A stretch of DNA of 64,000 bases. Origin: Maratus speciosus (taxonomy: Eukaryota > Arthropoda > Arachnida > Araneae > Salticidae). Below the pieces are notes generated by a model that worked only from the letters and a program-made list of their open reading frames with translations, made no database searches and was not told where the DNA came from. The stretch is from contig OZ010798.1 in the NCBI GenBank assembly GCA_963932465.1, forward strand, positions 18,770,981 through 18,834,980, given 5' to 3'. The first letter of the stretch is position 1; each line of letters opens with the position of its first letter. Both the position numbers and the translations under genes were made by a program. Positions 57,522-64,000 of this stretch are shown here, in pieces.

Positions 57522-58331
57522 GTTAAAAAAAAAAAAAAAAACATCCGCGCTTTTCGACCCTTTAATATTTGAAAATTCCTGCTTTTGTCTTCAGCTGCTT
57601 TTCCGTTCAGACATGTAAAGAAAGATTCAAGAATAACTTTTATATATAGTTTCTTTTTCCATTTTAATTATATATATATATAATGTAAGACTTTTTTAAT
57701 GAGTTTCAATTAGATTTTTATGTTCCTGTTAAAGGAAAATACATTTATGTATATGAAATAGCTGATCTTGCATTATGTCTTAAAAGAATGAAAAATGTTG
57801 TTTTCGTTTGAGACATCATTTTACCTCTTTTGCAAATAGAATAAAACAAAATCTTTTCGTTCCATTCTGGCATTTTTTAAAACTTCATTTGTGATAGCAA
57901 TAGATTCTTTGCAATTATTTATTTTCAGCCTCCTCATTTTAAGATATAAGTGACAGATTTTTCTGTATTTATATTCCATTTAAATATTTGAATAAGTTTC
58001 CGTTTACATTTTTAAAAAAACTTCGAAAAGAACGTTTTAATGTTTAATAAAAGAGGAATAATAATATAATACATTATTATTGCATTGTCGAAATAACTTA
58101 TATTTAACTTTTAATTAATAAAAAACCACAAATTTTTCAGCAATCAAATTTAAACATTTTTCGTTATAGCAGCTGCCAACAATTAAAAATTCACAATAAA
58201 ATTCTTAGCACAACAATTACCTTTTTATTGCAAGACGCATTGCATATTACGTACGCCACGCTCCAATACTAAAAAGCTGTAGCGAGTATTACAATAATTC
58301 TTTTACCTCACATGCAAATAATTAAAGATAT
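57522..58331. other. AT-rich spacer
   Basis: A-run near 57525 and a (TA)n tract near 57670. A block at about 58036-58100 (ATGTTTAATAAAAG, TGCATTGT) recurs at 61300-61350. No gene. Confidence 0.5.
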
Positions 58332-58870
58332 ACAGTGGCGGTCAAAAGTTTCCGGCCAGCATAAAATTTTTTGGTTAATTTGTAAGTACACCCATATGAA
58401 GAGGAATCTCAACGTGATACTTATGCACTTTATTGACATAATACTTAGGAACATATTTATGGATTAAAAAATAAATATCAATAAATTTAATTGACAAAAT
58501 TAATTGCAAAAGAAAACGCACGCTCTCAAAAGTTTCTGGCCATCTTGGGAAGTTTGGAAAAAAATGGTGTTATAATAGAAAATGACAGTGATCAACAACA
58601 TTTACAATCAGTATTTTGTCTTCGTACATTTAAGAATAAGAACTGCGGCGCAACAACGTGGCATCGATTCAAAGAACGGTTGAAAATCGTCTATGGTAAG
58701 TTTTTTCCACGGTTCTTGCAATTTTTAGGAAAATTCTGCTGAATTGGAATATTTATAATTCTGCACACGTTTTCAAGTTCGTTCCAAAAATTTTCTATTT
58801 TTTTTATGATCGGGGAATTGGGCTGTCCATTTCAAAAGCAGAATTTTTTCATGCTAAAGCCACTTCTTGA
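58332..58870 (-). mobile_element. Tc1-like transposon remnant with IR/DR end
   Basis: The end at 58332 begins CAGTGGCGGTCAAAAGTTTC after TA. A second copy, CTCTCAAAAGTTTCTGGCC, lies about 184 bp inside (58524). The minus strand then holds a transposase C-terminus. The opposite terminus was not found. Confidence 0.75.
58595..58860 (-). pseudogene. Tc1-like transposase C-terminal remnant
   Basis: The minus strand reads WTAQFPDHKKNRKFLERT, where a WPAQSPDLNPIENLW motif is expected, then, after stops, LQEPWKKLTIDDFQPFFESM and PRRCAAVL. The SMPRRC.AV ending is characteristic of the Tc1 C-terminus. The third catalytic region has lost its SPDLNPIEN form, and only this part survives. The plus-strand frame at 58491-58742 is its antisense shadow. 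Confidence 0.75.
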
Positions 58871-58973
58871 CGAGCATATATGATTGCTATATTATTGCAT
58901 ATATATTACATTATTAGCTATCCTACTTTGAAAAGAACATTTGGCACTTTTCGGTTAGCCGGGCGCCAGTGTT

Positions 58974-59101
58974 ATATATACATATATATTTACATATATA
59001 TACACAAATACGTACATATATATATATATATACATATGTGTGTGTGTACATAAATATATATGTACATATTTGTGTATATATATGTAAATATATATGTATA
59101 C
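58974..59101. repeat. TA/CA-rich palindromic microsatellite
   Basis: TATATTTACATATATATACA at the left is mirrored by TGTATATATATGTAAATATA at the right. It is the core of the W element. Open frames across it are low-complexity artefacts. Confidence 0.8.
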
Positions 59102-59655
59102 TAGGGGGCTCTGCTCCCTGCAAGCTACGCTCGCCAACCCCCGTTCAGACACCGCAGAATCTAAAAACACGCTAATCTGATTGGTTTAAAAAATATTATA
59201 GAAGATTGAATTATACTGAAAAAAGCTGTGCAGATCTCCTTGTAAACGGGTTTCCATTCAATTTCCTTTGATTTCAAAAATTTAAGGCCGAATCAGTTGC
59301 TGTTAAGACATCCAATGGTTGTTTTCGTGTTTGATTAAAGAGGATCAGTTAAACGTTTGAAAAGAAGCTAAAAATAAAAGGAATTAAGTGTACAGAGTCT
59401 TTGTCTCCCGGTATTTTAAAACAATTTCCATAACAATAGCCTAAGTCATGTGACTATCATCAAGAGTTCCGGGCGAACCACTTCGCTTTTTATATTCCTG
59501 GTGCCATTTTGGTACTTTAATATTAGCCAGGTACAGGTGATAAGTCGTCAAATATTATTCTATCGCCATCATTTCATCTATATTATAATAGTCCAAGTCA
59601 TGTAACTGCCATAAATAAATACGCTCTGATCCCTTTGCTTTTCATATGAAAGTTT

Positions 59656-59863
59656 GGCCCAGATATCATATACGGCCCATATTGGCGCGATTTTTTTTCG
59701 GCGCTAATTTGGGGAAAACATCAACAGCATAAACAACAACATCCGGCTTATCAAATCAAGCAAAATAACGATACTATGGCGCCAGTTAAATACCCGTTGC
59801 GTATATGATATTGGCGTCAGAAAAAAATTGCGCTAATATGGGACCGTATGTGGCATCTTTGCC
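59656..59863. mobile_element. X element (Merlin-like) in Helitron copy 2
   Basis: Perfect 8-bp duplication GAAAGTTT (59648-59655 and 59864-59871). Terminal inverted repeats begin GGCCCAGATATCATATACGG and GGCAAAGATGCCACATACGG and continue through CCCATATTGGCGC. 208 bp. Absent from Helitron copy 1. Confidence 0.85.
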
Positions 59864-60097
59864 GAAAGTTTTCCATTTCGATTTAAAAAAATCATTTTTT
59901 TTTTCGAATAATACTACATAAAAGCATTGTCGCAAAGAATTCTTGGTACTGTTATGCTAGCCGGGTGCAAATCTCGCCAATAACTATTTGTCAACTCGCC
60001 AGATAGCATTTTTTTTTAAATTTTTCGAGTGGTGAATTAAAACATTGCTTTGAAGTTGAAATTAAATGTCATCGTTTGTTACATCATTTAATATTTG

Positions 60098-60706
60098 GCC
60101 AGATGACATATACGCACCCGGTTTGGCGTGCTTTTTTTTACGAAAATTTGGCGAAATCCTAGTTTTCGAATACCAGTTACATATGTATTTTTGGTACTAC
60201 TTAGTTATCCCGTCGAACGAAAATCTATCACCAAACTATAAGATTAAATGCCAATAATGGTTGATAAATGTCGCATTCACTTGACTTTAAGCAAGTTACA
60301 CGTCTTATATCATCAAGTGGTTTTTATTTCGACATTTTATTTGTATATTTATTAATGTTATACTATTTTCTTTGTTCTTTCGTTATTTAAAATAAAAATT
60401 ATGCCAATTTGTATAATTTGGCGAGTGGTTTGGCGATTTATATAATTTGGCGAAATGGGTCGATGGAATAACTAAGTATTACCGTATTTTTTAATTATTT
60501 TCTGTTATTTTCTATTTCTAAAGGAAAATAACCAAAAAATAATAATTAACTATAGTACAAAACAATTTATGTAATTTAAAAAAAGAAAATAAAGTAAACA
60601 AACACTTATTATTAAATAAACAACAATAGCCGGGTTACCATGTCAACCAAAATAATGCCATTTTGGCGCCAATTAGGTACCCGGTGCGTGTATGACATCT
60701 GTGCCT
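60098..60706. mobile_element. Y element (Merlin-like) in Helitron copy 2
   Basis: Perfect 8-bp duplication TAATATTT on both sides. Terminal repeats GGCCAGATGACATATACGCA and GGCACAGATGTCATACACGC. The ends are related to X. A Z element lies inside it. The same insertion, deleted, is in Helitron copy 1. Confidence 0.85.
60193..60483. mobile_element. Z element nested in Y
   Basis: Perfect 8-bp duplication GTATTTTT (60185-60192 and 60484-60491). Terminal repeats GGTACTACTTAGTTATCCCG and GGTAATACTTAGTTATTCCA. 291 bp, same family as 52440-52728 but at a different site. Confidence 0.9.
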
Positions 60707-61296
60707 AATATTTTTCTTTTCATTTCGTTTAAAAAAAAAATAAAGAAGTGAAAGCCATTTATTTTAAATGTTTCTGTTTGTATTAAATAAAATGATAATG
60801 AAATACAAATTGAATTATGAATAAAAGTAACATGATACATTTCTTAGCATACATTTAAGGGAGGCCAAACTTCTCGCCAAATTAGTTTAAAATAGTAATA
60901 ATATAAACTTTTTAGTTTAAAATATAAACTTTTTCTAAAATCTGAAGAATAAAATATCTGCTTGATTAAAATTTGAGTTGCCATCAGTAGAAAAATGTAT
61001 ATAAAATTAGTAAAAAATTAATATTTCGAAAACTAATTCGAATTTAAAAATTCTAATGCCAGTTTTGAAATCTGCGGATCAATATTGATTTTTGATGCTA
61101 ATTTCATCGCAAAGTATTCCATATTTTAGGAGAAATTGCCGTGAAACATAATCAGTTGTTTAATCAGTCGATTCAAAAAATCGTTACATTTCAGCCGTTT
61201 CATATATTCGTTTCATAAATTCGTTTCATTAGGATTTTATATATATAGGGTAGATATAACACTGGCGCCCGGCGAACCAAAAAGTACCGAACATTC

Positions 61297-61535
61297 TAAT
61301 GTTTAATAAAAGATGAATAATAATATAATGCATTATTATTGCATTGTTACATATATTACATTATTAGCACAAGATCTGATGTCAGAAAAATAGACCCTTC
61401 ACTATTAAAACCTAGATTTCCACTTTCTTATTAAATTAATTTTAAATAATTATCAAGATTTCAGTCACCGCATTTCCTTTCCTCACGCTACAAATTTCAT
61501 ATTGCTAAACCCGATCATTTAAAATGTTTCTCAAT
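61297..61535. other. short spacer
   Basis: Contains the block shared with 58036-58100; otherwise nothing recognised. Confidence 0.5.
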
Positions 61536-61720
61536 TACCGTAATTTCCGGTGTATAAGCCGTAGCTTATTTAAGTCTTTTTGAAACCGGAAATTTTACTT
61601 AAAAAATGAAGTTAAATAAATGCTAAGAAGAAGAAGAAGAAAGTAACATTTTATTTTTAAAACATTCTGGTAGGAGATAGAGTTATTTGAGCTGCGGCTT
61701 ATACACCGAAAATTACGGTA
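61536..61720. mobile_element. miniature element, TACCGTAATTTYCGGTGTATAAG ends
   Basis: About 30-bp terminal inverted repeats from TACCGTAATTTCCGGTGTAT to the mirrored ACCGAAAATTACGGTA, with TA at both extremities and an AAG trinucleotide run in the middle. Similar TACGGTAATTTTCGG-ended elements are known in many animals (recalled). 185 bp. Confidence 0.8.
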
Positions 61721-62284
61721 ATAATAATAATATTCCAAACACGCACCACCCTCAAACACACACCTTTCACAAAGAGTTAAACATTTTAACTTTTCGTAAA
61801 AAAGATGACTTTATTGTGTTAATAGAAAACATTGAACGAGAATAATAAGAATGTTCTCGAGCATATAGATTTTATTCAGTACCTTTCCAGCTGTTGATAA
61901 AGTAAATATATATAAAAAAATACAATTTTACATTACAGTTCATAATTCCGAAATGACAAAATATTCTCACGGCAATTTAGTAAAAACACCTTTTTATTAA
62001 TTTGCATTTTTATGCTTTACAGCAATATTTAACTATTTAATAATCATAGTATTATTATCATTTTTATTTACTCTCTAAGATGAAGAAAGGAAAAGCGACG
62101 AGTGAAATCTAGGAAATAATTTTAAATGAATTTATTAAAAAAGTGGATTTTGGATTTGTGAAGTGTCCACTTTTATGAGACTGAATTTTGTGAAATACAC
62201 ATCACTGATAATGTAAGTACTAGCAGGGTTGACCGAGCTCAGATCGGTAAAATTAGCCTTTTGTTCAATACGATATGTTTTTCT
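61721..62284. other. AT-rich spacer before the second array
   Basis: No gene seen. The 69- and 70-codon minus-strand frames at 62135-62517 run into the tandem array. Confidence 0.5.
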
Positions 62285-63895
62285 CACGTTATCATTCTTG
62301 CTGTTTAGATATAATTGGCATGATCCTGAGACATAGTGAACCAAAATGACCCACTAACCGAATTTCTTCGAACATGCGACCTAAACAATACTCTTTTCGA
62401 ACCCGAAAACGATAGAATACAAAATATAGTCAAAATCGTTAAAATCATTTTATAGTTAGAATTAACTTGACCTACGGTAACCCAAAAGTGACTCACTAAT
62501 CTAAATTTATCGAACATGTGACCTATATCCCAATGTTCTTCTCGTGCTGGGAAATTATGAAATAAACAATTTTGTCAAAATTGTTAGTCATTTTTCAGAT
62601 ACAATTAGTTTGATCCACAGTGACCCAATAATCTAAATTTATCGAATATGTGACCTATCCCAATGGTCTTCTTGTGCTGGGAAACTATGTAATAAAAATT
62701 TTGTCACAATCGTTTGAGCCGTTTTTTAGATATAATTAGCTCGACCCACAGTGACCCAAAACTGACCCACTAATCGAATTTTTTAGAACATGTGACTTAG
62801 CCCAATGATCTTCTCATGCTCAGAAATAGTATAATACAAAATTTTGTCAAAATGTTTTGAGCCCCTTTTTTTAGATACAATTAGCTTGACTCACTGTGAC
62901 CCAGAAATGACCCACTAATCGAATTTTCTCGAACTTGTATGTGACTTAGCTCACACGTCTTCTCATGCCCAGAAACGGTATAGTACAAAATTTTGTCAAA
63001 ATTGTTTGAGTCATCTTTTGAATACAATTAGCTTGACCTACAGTGACCCAAAATGACCCACTAATCGATTTTTCTAGAACATGTGACTTAGCCCAATAGT
63101 CTTCTCATGCCCAGAAACGGCTTAAAACAAAATTTTGTCAAAATCGTTTGATTCGTTTTTTAGATACGATTAGCTTGACCCACAGTAACCCAAAATGACC
63201 CACTAATCGATTTTTCTCGAACATGTGACTTAGCTCAATGGTAATCTCATGCCCAGAAGCGGCATATTACAAAATTTTGAGCCTTTTTTAGATTAAGTTA
63301 GCTTGACATCTGACTCATTGTGACCCAAAATGACCCACTAATCGAATTTTCTTCAACATGTGACCTAGCCGAATGGTATTCTCGTGCCCGAAAACGATAG
63401 AAAGCAAAATTTCGTCAAAATCGTTAGGGCTGCTTTCTAGCTGAACTTAGCTTGACCCACAGTGACCCAAAAATGACCCACTAATCGAATTTTCTCTAAC
63501 ATGTGACTTAGCCCATTGGTCTTTTCGTAATCCAAATCAGTGGATTACAAAATTTAGTCAAAATTGTTACAGCCGTTTTTTAGATAAAATTAGCCTGACC
63601 CGTAGTGACCCAAAAATGACCCACAAATCAAAATTTCTCGAACATGTGACCTAGCCCAATAGTTTTCTTGTGCCCAAAAACAGTTGGATTTAAAATTCAG
63701 TCGAAATCGATTGAACAGTTTTTTAGATATAATTAGCTTGACTCTGACCCATTATGATCCAAAAATAGAAATTTCTCGAACATGTGACCTAGCCCAATGG
63801 TCTTCTAGGGTTCAAAAATGGTAAAATACAAAATTTGGTCAAAATCGTTTGAGCCAGCCGTTTTTAAGATAAAATTTACGTACACACACACACAT
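62285..63895. repeat. 142-bp tandem array, about 11 units, CA-rich tail
   Basis: The landmark AACATGTGAC recurs with spacings of 142, 132, 142, 145, 146, 142, 135, 143, 143 and 138 bp. Units contain GACCCACTAATCGAATTTT and TTTGTCAAAATCGTTTGAGC, then CGTTTTTTAGATA. The array ends in TACGTACACACACACACA. The word TCAAAATCGTTTGAGCCGTT resembles the 3' tails of RTE-type LINEs and their SINEs (recalled). Confidence 0.85.
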
Positions 63896-64000
63896 AAACA
63901 CATACACACACAATTTTTGCTTGATAACATAAAATGATAATAATAATATACAAGCACACTAATATAAAAACGTAATAATAATGTATTAAAAATATATGAT
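63896..64000. other. AT-rich end of window
   Basis: A (CA)n remnant and AT-rich sequence; nothing else seen. Confidence 0.5.

Larger units (their letters stand above)
59104..61258 (-). mobile_element. non-autonomous Helitron, copy 2
   Basis: On the minus strand it starts TCTACCCTATATATATAAAA at 61258 (preceded by A) and ends with hairpin GGGAGCAGAGCCCCCTAG at 59104 (followed by T). TC start, short hairpin, CTAG end and insertion between A and T are Helitron hallmarks. It carries nested X, Y and Z elements. No Rep/helicase frame. Confidence 0.8.
58943..61288. mobile_element. W element (Merlin-like) enclosing the Helitron
   Basis: Terminal inverted repeats GGCACTTTTCGGTTAGCCGG and GGTACTTTTTGGTTCGCCGG continue into GCGCCAGTGTTATAT. 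The 8-bp duplication GAACATTT/GAACATTC (58935-58942, 61289-61296) has one mismatch. GG-ends with 8-bp duplications fit Merlin elements. After the left repeat comes a TA/TG-rich palindrome (58974-59101). Helitron copy 2 is inserted at its right side. Confidence 0.7.

Noticed and set aside
58491..58742. 83-codon plus-strand frame
   Set aside because: It lies antisense to the Tc1-like transposase C-terminus.
58923..59175. Ile/Tyr-rich frames on both strands
   Set aside because: Low-complexity translation of the TA/CA palindromic microsatellite.

Overview
The window is strongly AT-rich animal DNA, most likely from an arthropod. The clues are a Jockey-clade LINE, mariner, Tc3-like and Tc1-like elements, a Penelope-like fragment, tRNA-derived SINEs, a Helitron and a dense population of miniature DNA transposons. 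I found no host protein-coding exon that I can defend. No bacterial-style operon, CRISPR array or intact tRNA gene is present. The order within Arthropoda cannot be fixed from the sequence alone.

The locus is a nest of transposable elements. Long dispersed families occur several times: family C (about 5.4-7.5, 11.6-14.8, 21.9-24.1, 31.4-38.2 and 53.2-56.4 kb), D (14.8-15.4 and 43.3-44.1 kb), the A/B pair (17.8-19.7 and 48.6-51.6 kb), E (0.8-1.4 and 56.9-57.5 kb), F and G. Later insertions sit inside these copies, and the sister copies provide empty sites. Precise insertion boundaries and target-site duplications can therefore be read directly.

Layout. 0-5 kb: spacer, E1 and a TTAA miniature element. 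5.4-7.5 kb: family C copy 1. 10.5-15.4 kb: C2 with hAT-like and TTAA insertions, then D1. 15.4-17.7 kb: composite TTAA insertion in D1. 17.8-19.7 kb: copy A. 21-24 kb: two TTAA elements, then C3 with a Penelope-like fragment. 24.5-30.3 kb: a large element with short terminal inverted repeats, holding an ORF1-only Jockey-type LINE and a 147-bp tandem array. 31.4-38.2 kb: C4 interrupted by a 1.2-kb foldback and by a Tc3-like transposon, which itself holds a 5'-truncated Jockey LINE with an open reverse transcriptase frame. 39-41 kb: deleted mariner and a 1.54-kb foldback with 566-bp arms. 41.8-42.9 kb: 310-bp repeat array with one inverted unit. 43.3-48.5 kb: D2, small elements and spacer. 48.6-51.6 kb: copy B with three insertions. 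51.7-53.2 kb: Helitron copy 1. 53.2-56.4 kb: C5 split by a 1.96-kb unknown element. 58.3-61.3 kb: Tc1-like remnant, then a Merlin-like element containing Helitron copy 2 with further nested elements. 62.3-63.9 kb: 142-bp tandem array.

The main observations are: a swarm of TTAA-flanked (piggyBac-like) miniature elements of several sequence families; two different ones occupying the same TTAA site in the A and B paralogues; a datable nest of four Merlin-like families in and around a Helitron pair; an ORF1-only LINE with an 11-bp target-site duplication whose 3' end resembles that of the reverse-transcriptase-bearing LINE; and very long inverted repeats that could form dsRNA. All protein remnants are transposon proteins and nearly all are broken. 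The exception is the 338-codon reverse transcriptase frame, which is open but 5'-truncated.
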